Assembly: GCF_023161665.1 (NCBI RefSeq)
Contig: NZ_JALNTW010000020.1
Location: forward strand, 16,039 to 80,038
From: Shewanella sp. 1CM18E
Lineage (GTDB): Bacteria; Pseudomonadota; Gammaproteobacteria; Enterobacterales; Shewanellaceae
Length of the DNA stretch: 64,000 nucleotides
Reading direction: 5' to 3'
Shown piece by piece: positions 51,409 to 60,944 of the stretch; position 1 is the stretch's first letter, and each line of letters opens with the position of its first letter. The notes beneath the pieces are model-generated. The model was not told the origin of the DNA and ran no database searches. It worked only from the letters and a program-made list of their open reading frames with translations. The position numbers and the translations under genes are program-made.

Positions 51409-54400
51409 ATGATCGATACTAATAAAGGCATTATCGCCTGGTTTGCTCGCAACAGCGTTGCAGCAAACCTGTTGATGATTATTATCTTACTCGGTGGCCT
51501 CCTTACGGCTAACACGATTCGTAAACAGTTCTTCCCTGCCGTAGAGATCAATTGGCTGGAGTTTAACGCAGTATACCCAGGAGCCGCCCCTCAAGAAGTG
51601 GAAGAAGGGATAACCATTAAGATTGAAGAAGCGCTTGAGAGCGTTCAAGGTCTTAAGCGGGTTATAACCTACTCAAACCGTAATATGTCATCTGGCTATT
51701 TTAGAATTGAAGACTCATACGACCCGCAGGTGGTGCTTGAAGAGGTCAAATCTGAAATCGACTCTATTTCCAGTTTTCCGGATGGTATGGAGCGTCCGAA
51801 AGTTGAAAGGATTAAAATTCGTCAAGAAGTAATGTACATGAGTCTTTATGGTGATTTATCCCAGCGCCAACTTAAAGATCTCGGCGAAAAAATCCATGAT
51901 GAACTGCTGCAACTGCCAAAGGTGAATATTACTGACTTTTATGGTGGTCTGGGTTATGAAATCGCAATCGAAGTCAGTAAAGACAGATTACGTGAATTTG
52001 GATTAAGTTTTAACGATGTTGCCGAAGCGGTGCGAGGTTATTCTCGTAATATGTCGGCAGGGCAAATTCGCGCTGAAAACGGCTATATCAATCTTCGCGT
52101 GCAGAACCAAGCATATGTAGGCTATGAGTTTGAAAGTTTACCGCTGATCACCCTTGAAGATGGCACAACCCTTTTACTTGGTGATGTTGCTACCGTTGTT
52201 GATGGTTTTGAAGAAGGTATTCAATACTCAAAATTTAATGGTAAAAACTCAGTCACTTTCTTTATTGGTGCAGCAAACGATCAAAGTCTTACCGATGTTG
52301 CCGACGTAGTAAAAGCTTATATCGCTGACAAGCAAAAAGTGTTGCCTGAGGGCGTTAAGCTCGAGCCGTGGGTCGATATGACGTATTACCTCGAAGGGCG
52401 TTTGGATCTCATGCTAGACAGCATGAAAAGTGGCGCTGTACTGGTGTTTATTCTGTTAGCACTATTCCTACGAGTACGATTGGCGTTCTGGGTAATGATG
52501 GGCTTGCCAGTTTGTTTCTTAGGTACCCTATTATTTATGCCTATGGGGATGATTGACGTCACCATTAACGTTATCAGTCTATTCGCGTTCATTTTGGTCT
52601 TAGGTATTGTGGTCGATGATGCCATCGTTATGGGAGAAAGCGCCCACGCTGAATGTGAAGAAAAAGGCCAAACCCTAGATAATGTCATTCGCGGGGTTAA
52701 ACGTGTTGCTATGCCTGCAACCTTTGGTGTCTTAACCACTATAGCTGCGTTTTTACCAATCACCTTAGATGATGGTCCCTCTTCAGCTTTTGGCCAAGCC
52801 ATTGGTTATGTGGTTATCCTTTGCCTTATTTTCTCACTTGTTGAATCAAAACTCATCTTGCCAGCTCACTTAGCGCGCATGAAGCAGAAAACCATTGTTA
52901 AGCCGGGTTCTAAAAATCCTTTAGATTGGCTGCGCAACATAGTTAACTTCTTACAAGAGAAAGTTGATAGTGGATTAAAGGTGTTAATCATTAAGTATTA
53001 TCGCCCTTCATTAGAACTGGCTGTTAAGTATCGTTACACAGTGATTATGGTGTTCTTAAGTCTAATAATGGTGTGTGCAGGTCTTTATACTGGCGGCATG
53101 ATCCGCTTTATTGGTCAGCCTAAAATTCCTCATGATTTCCCGAGGATTGAGTTTGAGATGAATATTGATGCATCTGAACGCTCTACTTTAGCCGCCGCCT
53201 TAGCCATAGAAAAAGCCCTTAAAGAGGTCGATGCGCAGATTAAAGCTGAGTACGGCCAAAACATGATTTCAGATCTTCAGGTCGAGCTACGTGGTAGAAC
53301 GGGAGCAGAATTAAGAACTAAGCTTGTTGATCCTGAAATCCGCCCTATCGACACGTTTGCCGTTGCAGAGCTTTGGCGTCAAAACATGCCACTAATTCCC
53401 GGTATGAAATCTTTTAGCATTCAAGATAACTTGTTCGGCGGTGGCCGTGATGATGGTGACATCAGCTTTAGGCTTGAAGGTAAAGATGATGCGCAATTAG
53501 TCGCTGCGGCGAAGGAGCTTAAAGCGAAACTTAACACCCTTAAAGGTGTTGGTGATGTTAATGACAGCCGCCAATCAAGCGCCAAAGAAATTCAGTTTGA
53601 GCTTAAACCGCTAGCACATAGTATCGGTTTAACGCTTGCAGATATTGCACGTCAGGTTGGTAATAGCTTTTATGGTCTTGAAGCACAGCGTATTTTACGT
53701 AACGGCGAAGAGATTAAAGTGATGCTACGCTACCCTGAGGAGCAACGAAACTCCATCGCTCAGGTGTCAGATGTAATGATTAAAACCCCACAAGGTGCTG
53801 AACTACCGTTATCTGAAGTCGCGACGATTGTTGTGACCGATGGCGTGAACAGTATTCGTCGAGAAAATGGTAACCGTACCATTAACGTTTGGGGCTCAGT
53901 TGATGCCGAGCAAGCTGAGCCATTTAAGCTAGCTAAAGATATTCGCGATAACTTTTTGCCTGAGTTATTGACTAAATATCCAAGAGTTAAAAGTGAGGTT
54001 GCCGGTAATATTCAGGAGCAGCTAGATAGTGCGGACACCCAGCTTAGAGACTTCTTGATCTCTATGTTGGTGATTTATAGCTTGCTGGCGGTGCCCCTTA
54101 AATCTTACTCACAACCGATAATGATCATGGCGGTTATTCCGTTTGGTGTAATCGGCTCGGTGCTTGGGCATATGTTACTCGGGTTAGACCTAAGTGCCCT
54201 TTCGATATTCGGTATTATTGCCGCTGCAGGTGTTGTAGTGAATGACTCGTTAGTAATGGTGGATTACATCAATAAGTCGAGGGAGTCAGGCGTAGCAATG
54301 AAGCTCTCAGTACTTGAAGCGGGTTGTCGACGCTTTAGAGCGATTTTGTTGACCTCGCTAACCACCTTTATTGGATTAGTGCCAATTATGACGGAAACCA

Positions 54401-54579
54401 GTATGCAAGCGCAGATGGTGATCCCAATGGCCGTGTCTTTAGCTTTCGGTGTGTTGTTTGCCACTGTCGTGACTTTGGTGCTAATCCCATGCTTGTATAT
54501 CATGATTGAAGATATCAAACGTATGATTGGCAGTAAGTCACGAGTTGAAGAGCCAACAACAGAAGCGGTAAGCGTATAA
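51409..54579 (+). CDS. RND-family efflux pump (AcrB-type permease)
   Basis: 1056 residues with the two-repeat layout: helix 1 (ANLLMIIILLGGL), a large periplasmic domain, a helix block near 340-470 and a second half with the same plan. The proton-relay pair lies in LVLGIVVDDAIVMGE. IFGIIAAAGVVVNDSLVMVDYI is the matching segment in the second half. It exports drugs, metals or lipid-like molecules; substrate is not deducible. A terminator closes the two-gene operon. Confidence 0.92.
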   Translation: MIDTNKGIIAWFARNSVAANLLMIIILLGGLLTANTIRKQFFPAVEINWLEFNAVYPGAAPQEVEEGITIKIEEALESVQGLKRVITYSNRNMSSGYFRIEDSYDPQVVLEEVKSEIDSISSFPDGMERPKVERIKIRQEVMYMSLYGDLSQRQLKDLGEKIHDELLQLPKVNITDFYGGLGYEIAIEVSKDRLREFGLSFNDVAEAVRGYSRNMSAGQIRAENGYINLRVQNQAYVGYEFESLPLITLEDGTTLLLGDVATVVDGFEEGIQYSKFNGKNSVTFFIGAANDQSLTDVADVVKAYIADKQKVLPEGVKLEPWVDMTYYLEGRLDLMLDSMKSGAVLVFILLALFLRVRLAFWVMMGLPVCFLGTLLFMPMGMIDVTINVISLFAFILVLGIVVDDAIVMGESAHAECEEKGQTLDNVIRGVKRVAMPATFGVLTTIAAFLPITLDDGPSSAFGQAIGYVVILCLIFSLVESKLILPAHLARMKQKTIVKPGSKNPLDWLRNIVNFLQEKVDSGLKVLIIKYYRPSLELAVKYRYTVIMVFLSLIMVCAGLYTGGMIRFIGQPKIPHDFPRIEFEMNIDASERSTLAAALAIEKALKEVDAQIKAEYGQNMISDLQVELRGRTGAELRTKLVDPEIRPIDTFAVAELWRQNMPLIPGMKSFSIQDNLFGGGRDDGDISFRLEGKDDAQLVAAAKELKAKLNTLKGVGDVNDSRQSSAKEIQFELKPLAHSIGLTLADIARQVGNSFYGLEAQRILRNGEEIKVMLRYPEEQRNSIAQVSDVMIKTPQGAELPLSEVATIVVTDGVNSIRRENGNRTINVWGSVDAEQAEPFKLAKDIRDNFLPELLTKYPRVKSEVAGNIQEQLDSADTQLRDFLISMLVIYSLLAVPLKSYSQPIMIMAVIPFGVIGSVLGHMLLGLDLSALSIFGIIAAAGVVVNDSLVMVDYINKSRESGVAMKLSVLEAGCRRFRAILLTSLTTFIGLVPIMTETSMQAQMVIPMAVSLAFGVLFATVVTLVLIPCLYIMIEDIKRMIGSKSRVEEPTTEAVSV

Positions 54580-54604
54580 ACTCGTAAACGCGTTTAGCCA
54601 GATT

Positions 54605-54633
54605 AAAAGCCTGAGTACCTCTCAGGCTTTTTT
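54605..54633 (+). terminator. Rho-independent terminator after the RND operon
   Basis: AAAAGCCTGAG (54605-54615), loop TACCT, CTCAGGCTTTT (54621-54631). Confidence 0.9.
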
Positions 54634-54843
54634 ATTTTTTGTTTCTCAGTACTACTAATTTTTTGACTTGAACGGTTATTAGTTAGTTGCCATTTGTTTT
54701 AGTTTTAACTTTCATGTGGTTGTTAGACTAATCAAAGCTTCATTTAGGAAATTAATTTTTGTTCAGGCGCTTAAATTTACTTAGTATTTAATGAAAATTG
54801 GTTTATTTTTATAACTACTATTTAGATAACGTATAAAATTGAA

Positions 54844-55764
54844 ATGAACCTAGAACATCTAAAGCTGTTTGTACGTTTAGCTTCAACTCACAATATCAGT
54901 ATGGCTGGTCAAGAATTAGGGCTTTCCCCTGCTGTTGCCAGCGTACATATCAACAAACTAGAAGAAAGTTTAGGCGTGCGTTTGTTACATCGCACCACGC
55001 GAAAAGTGTCTTTGACCCAAGAAGGTGAATCATTTTTACCCCATGCACTGGAAGTCTTGGCTACAGCAGAAGCTGCAAGAGCCGCGGTCGGTGCGGGTTT
55101 TTCATCACCTAGCGGTACGTTGCGGGTAACCGCTCCCGCCTCTTTTGGTCGTTTGCATATGGTAAGAGCGATTAAAGGCTTTATGCAGCAATATCCCGAT
55201 CTCACCATCGATTTACGGTTTTCAGATACCATCATTGATTTGGTCGATGGCGGCTTTGATGTGGCGATTCGTATTGCCGAGTTAAAAGACTCATCACTAA
55301 TAGCGCGCAAGCTTGCTTCTGACAGACGCGTGCTCTGTGCATCACCTGCATATATTAAAGAGCATGGGGTTCCGGCAACACCTGAAGATCTGGTTAATCA
55401 TCAATGCATAAACCTGATGAACTTAGATACCTGGATATTTGATACCGATAACGGACCATACAGCATAAAAACCAAAGGATGCTTTAGAACTGATAACGGT
55501 GATGCGATGCGTGATGCAACTATAGATGGTCTTGGTTTGTCGGTTAACTCTATCTGGAGCGTTTATCAGCAACTTATAAGCGGTGAATTGGTTGAGGTAT
55601 TAACAGATTACCCTTTTGCCTCAAATGCATCTATTTGGGCGGTTTATCCGAGCTCAAGATTAATCGCACCCAAGGTTCGCGCGTTTATCGACTTTTTTAA
55701 CCAATATTATGGTCAGCCAGCCTATTGGGAAACTGAACTAAAAGCCGCGAAAGCTAACAATTAA
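54844..55764 (+). CDS. LysR-family transcriptional regulator
   Basis: 306 residues. The N-terminal winged HTH (LKLFVRLASTHNISMAGQELGLSPAVASVHINKLEE) is followed by a periplasmic-binding-protein-like effector domain (GTLRVTAPASFGRLHM, VDGGFDVAIRIAELKDSSLIARKL). It belongs to the CrgA-like subgroup. It stands downstream of the RND operon, in the same direction but behind a terminator. The target could be itself, the RND operon, or neither. Confidence 0.9.
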   Translation: MNLEHLKLFVRLASTHNISMAGQELGLSPAVASVHINKLEESLGVRLLHRTTRKVSLTQEGESFLPHALEVLATAEAARAAVGAGFSSPSGTLRVTAPASFGRLHMVRAIKGFMQQYPDLTIDLRFSDTIIDLVDGGFDVAIRIAELKDSSLIARKLASDRRVLCASPAYIKEHGVPATPEDLVNHQCINLMNLDTWIFDTDNGPYSIKTKGCFRTDNGDAMRDATIDGLGLSVNSIWSVYQQLISGELVEVLTDYPFASNASIWAVYPSSRLIAPKVRAFIDFFNQYYGQPAYWETELKAAKANN

Positions 55765-55885
55765 GCACAATAATTTAATAAATGCCCGCTTACAGTTAAC
55801 GAAGACAATATCTTGTTCCTTGTAAGCGGTGTATGAGCACTAATCTAACGTGTTATATAAGTTATCAAAGTGCCCGTTATAACGA

Positions 55886-56758
55886 TTACCAAGAGAAGGT
55901 TTGAATAACCCTATCTTCAGCTTTAGCTCGTAGCTCAATTGCTGAATTGACCTTATTCAAAAAGCCCTCTTGGCAATGAGGTAACCCGCCTTTTAATGAA
56001 ACGATGTTATTACCGTGGTCACCCCAGTAAAAGGTATTAAAATCGAGATGACTCAGCAGATATTGCTCCTCTTGTAAGATCTGTAGCTCTGTCGGCATGA
56101 TAAACTCACCACGCTTTACCTCTTGCTCAAGTACAGTTCCTGGCTGAATAGCTAGTGCCATCGGCGCGATTTCATCTGGTTGCATCTGGTTTAAGATATC
56201 AGTCGTCGCAACGATATGCTCTTTAGAACGCTCTCTTCCACCTAAACCAAATATGAAAGATAACAGCGTTTGTATACCCGCCTCTTTCGCCATTTCCATG
56301 CCTTTAATTGCCTGCTCTGGGCTCATGTTCTTCTTGATTTTATCAAGTACCAAGCGGTCACCTGACTCTAATCCAGAATATGCCATAGTTAGACCAGCAT
56401 CTTTGATCTCTTTTAACTCGTTAATCGACTTGCGTCTAAAGTCGTTTAAGCCGCTATACATAGAGATCTTAGTGCACTCAGGAAACGTAGTATTGAGCTT
56501 ATCAAACAGCTTTAACAAATAGTCTGTGCGTGCAGCCATTACATTACCGTCGATTAAAAATATCGAGTCGACGTGTGGGTAATAGATCCTTAGTTGATCG
56601 ATATCTTTGAATACATCCTCTAGATCTCTAACCTTAAAGCGTTTGTCATCAAACATGCTACAAAACGTACAGGTATTAACACTACAGCCTAATGTTGTTT
56701 GAATTAGTATGCTTCTCGCCTCAGGCCAAGGGCGATAAACTTTTCCTTGGTAGTTCAT
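55886..56758 (-). CDS. Radical SAM protein with CX4CX2C cluster motif
   Basis: 290 residues. The cluster motif is CSVNTCTFC, so the first gap has four residues instead of three. YSGLESGD and SFIFGLGGRERS are later SAM-domain elements. The protein is HemN/Elp3-like in its core but lacks extra domains. Proteins with TLGC-S-x-N-x-CTFCSMY are common in bacteria with unknown substrate. It stands alone, convergent with the LysR gene. Confidence 0.85.
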   Translation of the reverse strand: MNYQGKVYRPWPEARSILIQTTLGCSVNTCTFCSMFDDKRFKVRDLEDVFKDIDQLRIYYPHVDSIFLIDGNVMAARTDYLLKLFDKLNTTFPECTKISMYSGLNDFRRKSINELKEIKDAGLTMAYSGLESGDRLVLDKIKKNMSPEQAIKGMEMAKEAGIQTLLSFIFGLGGRERSKEHIVATTDILNQMQPDEIAPMALAIQPGTVLEQEVKRGEFIMPTELQILQEEQYLLSHLDFNTFYWGDHGNNIVSLKGGLPHCQEGFLNKVNSAIELRAKAEDRVIQTFSW

Positions 56759-57074
56759 TTGTTTGATCTCACGTTAACAAGTGATATTTATAAAGCTGCT
56801 GCGAGTACTAACGTACTTAGAATGCTTAGCTTCAATTCAGTGTTTGCAGTCTAACAGTTAGTTTAAATTTGATAATACTCGACTTTGAAGATACATTTTT
56901 AATAAAAAATATAAAATGGTTAGAGCGTAGGCCCTATAGTGGATTTAATGTTGAAAATGACTTGGCAGTCGTTATTGTTGACATGAATGCTATCGGTCTA
57001 ACCGCTTAACGCCTGAGTCATTACAAGCATTATCAATTTAGTGCTTACGAGTTTGAGACTAGAGAGCAAAACGG
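56759..57074. other. Intergenic region between radical SAM and SDR genes
   Basis: About 316 bp. It must contain the radical SAM promoter (minus strand). No repeat or RNA gene recognised. Confidence 0.4.
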
Positions 57075-57102
57075 AAAAAGCCCGCTGAAGTAGCGAGCTT
57101 TT
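57075..57102 (-). terminator. Terminator of the SDR gene
   Basis: AAAAGC-CGCT and AGCG-GCTTTT arms with one internal mismatch surround GAAGT. On the minus strand it ends in Ts. Confidence 0.7.
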
Positions 57103-57168
57103 GGTTGGTTGAGTTCAACACTGCTTTTACACAATATGAAAACTCGCTTTACTGTTTATGCTAATTAA

Positions 57169-57987
57169 TCAGTTATTAGCTGCGTTAGCGGTAATAACTG
57201 ATTCTATCATCTCTAGCACTTGCTCTACCTTCCCCCTATTAAGGGCATCTGGATGAGGAGAGGCAAATGCGCCAATATCATTATCAAAATACTGTCCAGC
57301 TGCTGATAAGAATTCATCAGATAATGCCGCACGGATCAGAATGTCTGCGCCAATTGATAAGTCGCCACCTGCAATACCGTATGCGGTTTTCACCATCTTA
57401 CTGCCAAGTAATGATTTAGGGTTGACCGAAACAATGACTTTGTCACTGCCCTTTTGCTGTTCAGCCAAGCCTAACGAGCGAGAAAACATCGTAAGTGCTA
57501 ATTTGCTTTGTGCATATGCCTGTCCATCAGCGAGCGGTTTGTCGCCTTTTAACGCGGTAAGGTCAACACTTGCTTGAGCAGCTGACGATAAGTTTACGAT
57601 TCGACCACCTTCTGCAATTAATGGCAGTAAATCTTTAGTCAGAATATAAGCAGCAACCGTATTAACGGCGAACCGAACGTCTAAGTTATCAACCGTTCTC
57701 GTCTCGTTGACCGCATAAACACCGGCATTATTAATCACGACATCTATGGAGTTAAAACGCTGCTTTAGCTCTGCGACCATATTATGCACGGCACTTAAAC
57801 TGGATAGATCCGCAACGATAGTTGCTACATCAACTTTATAAGCCTGTTCGATGTCATTTGCTACAGCCTCTACTTTACTTGGCGTACGTCCATGAATGAT
57901 TAATGAATGGCCTAATTCTGCCAGCATTTTCACTGTAACTAGACCAATGCCGTCAGTTGCGCCAGTAACTAATATCGTCTTATGCAT
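57169..57987 (-). CDS. Short-chain dehydrogenase/reductase
   Basis: 272 residues. The cofactor motif TGATDGIG is at residues ~8-15, NNAGVYAV is the NNAG motif, and the active-site Tyr/Lys are in YAQSKLAL; the catalytic Ser is in NLSSAAQAS. It is a classical SDR using NAD(P)H; the substrate is unknown. It stands alone, with a terminator downstream. Confidence 0.88.
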   Translation of the reverse strand: MHKTILVTGATDGIGLVTVKMLAELGHSLIIHGRTPSKVEAVANDIEQAYKVDVATIVADLSSLSAVHNMVAELKQRFNSIDVVINNAGVYAVNETRTVDNLDVRFAVNTVAAYILTKDLLPLIAEGGRIVNLSSAAQASVDLTALKGDKPLADGQAYAQSKLALTMFSRSLGLAEQQKGSDKVIVSVNPKSLLGSKMVKTAYGIAGGDLSIGADILIRAALSDEFLSAAGQYFDNDIGAFASPHPDALNRGKVEQVLEMIESVITANAANN

Positions 57988-58285
57988 TTTATAAACCCGC
58001 TTAATTGTTGGTTGCTTAATGGTGTTTACTAAGAGTAGACAATAAAACTAATCCGCTTAAGCTTCTATAGTTTAGTGAAGAGAATGAGTTTATATAAATA
58101 TTTGAAAATCAACATCGGCTTTATAGATAGATTTGAAAAAACGCGGAGAGTCAGGTTTGTTCAGTAGATAGCTGAGACTATAGGCTTGGGTTATATAGCT
58201 TCGTCTAAATGACGCGGAGAGTTAGCAGACTTTAACTAATAGGAACCCTACATATCTGAGCTATAAACCATTAAGCTCTAGATAC
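57988..58285. other. Intergenic region with ACGCGGAGAGT repeats near tRNA-Ser
   Basis: About 300 bp. ACGCGGAGAGT occurs at 58141-58151 and 58212-58222, and GCGGAGAG recurs at the tRNA 3' end (58330). These may be decayed tRNA-end copies left by past integration, or chance. Confidence 0.4.
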
Positions 58286-58317
58286 GAAAAAGGCTCATCA
58301 TTTCTGATGAGCCTTTT
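58286..58317 (-). terminator. Terminator after tRNA-Ser
   Basis: AAAAGGCTCATCA (58288-58300), loop TTTC, TGATGAGCCTTTT (58305-58317). On the minus strand it follows the tRNA 3' end by about 10 nt. Confidence 0.9.
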
Positions 58318-58327
58318 ATCTTAAATA

Positions 58328-58418
58328 TGGCGGAGAGATAGGGATTTGAACCCTAGATGGGCTATAAACCCATGCCGGTTTTCAAGACCGGTGCATTCGA
58401 CCACTCTGCCATCTCTCC
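58328..58418 (-). tRNA. tRNA-Ser(UGA)
   Basis: 91 nt including an encoded CCA. The acceptor GGAGAGA pairs with TCTCTCC before discriminator G. The anticodon arm is CCGGT-CTTGAAA-ACCGG, giving anticodon TGA. A long variable arm (CATGGGTTTATAGCCCAT region) is diagnostic for serine, and GTTCAAATCC is the T-loop. It reads on the minus strand and is followed by a strong terminator. Confidence 0.97.
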
Positions 58419-58507
58419 GAACGCCGCGAATAATATAGCGCTCTTGAGTGCTTGTAAAGAGATAACGTTATTAAATTATCTCTTTGACTAAGATTAGACC
58501 TATTCGC

Positions 58508-59740
58508 TTATTTCTCATCCTGATTGATTGCAATACGCGCAGGGTCTGGCATAACAATTTCTTCACTCACTTCATTCCACGTTTTATAGTTGCGTAGCTT
58601 GAAACCCATAAATACGATGAATGAACAAATCATGATCCCCCAACCAATTGCTACTTCACCGCTTGTTGCCCACATAGCCACTAAACTTGAAGCACCAAAA
58701 GATAAGCTGATCTGCAAGAAGTTCTGTAATCCTGCCGCTTTTGCAGCGTTCTCTGGAAACTCCTGTAATGCACCGTTAACAACAATCGGGTAAATACCGC
58801 CACTACATGCAGCCAATATTGAGAATATTGTTAGCAGTGGGAAGATACTTAAGCCCTGGAATACAATTGTCACGATAGCGATAGACATTGCACAGGTACC
58901 AAACACTGATAATAAAATCTTTAGTGTTTTCTCAGATCCAAGCTTACGAATAAGGATCTTGCTTGCATAGCCACCCAGAATGAAAGTAATGGTTTGTGGA
59001 ATAAAGCTTAGTCCGATAGCTGTAGCATCAAAACCGTGTTGCTCCATCACTACTGGCCATAAAGTTAGGTACGAAAAGAATGCACCTGAACAAGCACCAA
59101 AAATAATCACGTTACCTAAAAACTTAGTGTTTTTTAGGATTGAGAAGTAACGGATCTCTTTTTTGTCGTGACTTACGGCTTTTGTTTCCGCAGGAACAAA
59201 CCAAGCTGTTAGCAAGATCATTACCGCAGCTAAACCCGTTAATGTAATAAAGATGCTTTCCCAGCCAAAAGACTTAAGAATGAAAGCACCTAAGATCGGA
59301 GCTAAAGCTGGTGATAAAGCCACAAGAGGCATAATGTTCGAAAATACGCCCTGTGCTTTTGCAGCATCATATTTTTCAATAACAATTGCTTGCCAAATAA
59401 CACCAGCAGAACACGCGCCTAATGCTTGTATAAAGCGCGAAATATTGAATACGAGAATTGAGTCACTTACTGCAAGAGAAAAGCTGGCAGCAGCAAATAA
59501 CACAAGACCAAAGATCAGTGAATTACGTTTACCAAAGCGCTCAACTAGCGGGCCATAAAGTAATTGACCTAACGCTAAGCCAGCTAAAAAGAAAGTAAGC
59601 GACATAGCAACTTGCGACGGCGAAGTCGCCATAGTGTCTTCAATTGCTTTGAAAGCAGGCAAGTACATATCAGTTGCGATAAAACCTAACATGCTTAGTA
59701 ATGCAAGATAGGTAAGGAATATATAGTATTTAAGATTCAT
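58508..59740 (-). CDS. punC: MFS purine nucleoside transporter PunC (Bcr/CflA family)
   Basis: 410 residues with about 12 hydrophobic helices. It starts MNLKYYIFLTYLALLSMLGF and shows FIATDMYLPAFKAIEDT, GPLVERFGKRNSL (MFS loop 2-3 motif) and ALSPALAPILGAFIL. The sequence and its divergent LysR neighbour match E. coli ydhC/ydhB, shown to encode a purine nucleoside importer and its regulator. Alternatively it acts as a drug exporter like other Bcr/CflA proteins. Confidence 0.85.
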   Translation of the reverse strand: MNLKYYIFLTYLALLSMLGFIATDMYLPAFKAIEDTMATSPSQVAMSLTFFLAGLALGQLLYGPLVERFGKRNSLIFGLVLFAAASFSLAVSDSILVFNISRFIQALGACSAGVIWQAIVIEKYDAAKAQGVFSNIMPLVALSPALAPILGAFILKSFGWESIFITLTGLAAVMILLTAWFVPAETKAVSHDKKEIRYFSILKNTKFLGNVIIFGACSGAFFSYLTLWPVVMEQHGFDATAIGLSFIPQTITFILGGYASKILIRKLGSEKTLKILLSVFGTCAMSIAIVTIVFQGLSIFPLLTIFSILAACSGGIYPIVVNGALQEFPENAAKAAGLQNFLQISLSFGASSLVAMWATSGEVAIGWGIMICSFIVFMGFKLRNYKTWNEVSEEIVMPDPARIAINQDEK

Positions 59741-59813
59741 CGTTGATTTCTTCAGTCAATATTTAAATCGAGGCTTTTATAAAGCAGCGCAGTGTAATCA
59801 CTTGCTAAAGTAC

Positions 59814-59835
59814 TGTGAAACGTTTATTTTTCACA
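59814..59835. promoter_or_regulatory. Inverted repeat in the punC-punR gap, candidate operator
   Basis: TGTGAAA (59814-59820) and TTTCACA (59829-59835) are separated by 8 bp, 35 bp before the punR ATG and 74 bp before punC. The spacing is too long for a CRP site (TGTGA-N6-TCACA). A LysR-type (PunR) operator is the likely reading. Confidence 0.45.
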
Positions 59836-59870
59836 TTAGCTATCAAAAAAAATCACAGCAGGACGTGAGT

Positions 59871-60773
59871 ATGCTTTCAGAACAATCATTACAACTTATC
59901 GATATGGTGGCGCGAGTTGGTAGTTTTACCGCTGCTGCAAATAAACTACACAAGGTCCCTTCTGCGGTTAGCTATGCCGTTAAACAAATTGAAGAAGAGC
60001 TCGGCGTGGTGCTGTTTGTAAGGCATCATCGCAGTGTGAGTTTAACTCCCGCTGGTGAGCATTTCGTTAAGCAATCTAGGACCTTATTAACCGACATTGA
60101 TGCAATGCGAGCTGATACAATCCGCGTTGCCAATGGCTGGCAACCTACTCTGTCTATCGCCCTCGACAATATCGTTCGAGCAGATAAGATCAGTAATTTA
60201 ATTGCTGATTTTTACCGCACTTTCGATAATGTTGAGCTTATTATTCGCATTGAAGTGTTTAATGGCGTGTGGGAGTCAATTGCGACTGGCCGAAGCGATA
60301 TTGCTATTGGCGCAACAACAGCTATCCCAGTCGGTGGTGATTATCACTTTAGAGACATGGGGGAAATAGAGTGGTGTTTTCTTGTGGGTAAAAACCATCC
60401 GCTCGCCGATATTGATAGACCATTAAGTGATGATGAATTGCGCCAATACCCATCGATTTGTTTGGAAGATACTTCCAGAGAGATCCCTAAACGCATGACT
60501 TGGTTATTAGAAAACCAAAGGCGCTTAGTGGTTCCTGATTGGATCCGAGCTATTAATTGTTTTCGTGAAGGTCTTGGTGTCGGTTATATGCCAGCCCATT
60601 TTGCGTTTCCGTTTATCAAAACCGGTGCATTAATCGAAAAACAACTCGAAAGGCCTAACAAAACCAGTCCTTGTTGCTTGGCTTGGAACGCCGCAAATAC
60701 ATCGCCAGCGATGACCTGGGTGCTTGATTATCTAGGTGACAGTGAAAAATTACATAAAGATTGGTTGGATTAA
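59871..60773 (+). CDS. punR: LysR-family regulator PunR
   Basis: 300 residues starting at ATG 59871 after AGGACGTGAGT. The HTH (SFTAAANKLHKVPSAVSYAVKQIEEELGV) and the effector domain (DNIVRADKISNLIADFYRTF, ATTAIPVGGDYHFRDMGEIEW, LEDTSREIPKRMTWLLENQ) closely track E. coli YdhB/PunR. It is divergent from punC, as in E. coli. PunR activates punC in response to purine nucleosides. Confidence 0.88.
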   Translation: MLSEQSLQLIDMVARVGSFTAAANKLHKVPSAVSYAVKQIEEELGVVLFVRHHRSVSLTPAGEHFVKQSRTLLTDIDAMRADTIRVANGWQPTLSIALDNIVRADKISNLIADFYRTFDNVELIIRIEVFNGVWESIATGRSDIAIGATTAIPVGGDYHFRDMGEIEWCFLVGKNHPLADIDRPLSDDELRQYPSICLEDTSREIPKRMTWLLENQRRLVVPDWIRAINCFREGLGVGYMPAHFAFPFIKTGALIEKQLERPNKTSPCCLAWNAANTSPAMTWVLDYLGDSEKLHKDWLD

Positions 60774-60944
60774 CTTAGCTTAACTTAGTTGTTTTTGGCG
60801 GATAAGCGCTTTATACCTAAGGTTAGCTACGGTATGATTCAATAACTTAAGGTAAGGTTTGTCCCTATTTTGGTGATTTCGGGAACTCCTTACGTAACTT
60901 GTGCTCAAATTAAATAGCTTGAAAATTTGTCTTCGGAGAAAGAA

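Noticed and set aside
59814..59835. CRP site in the punC-punR gap
   Set aside because: The half-site spacing is too wide for the TGTGA-N6-TCACA consensus.
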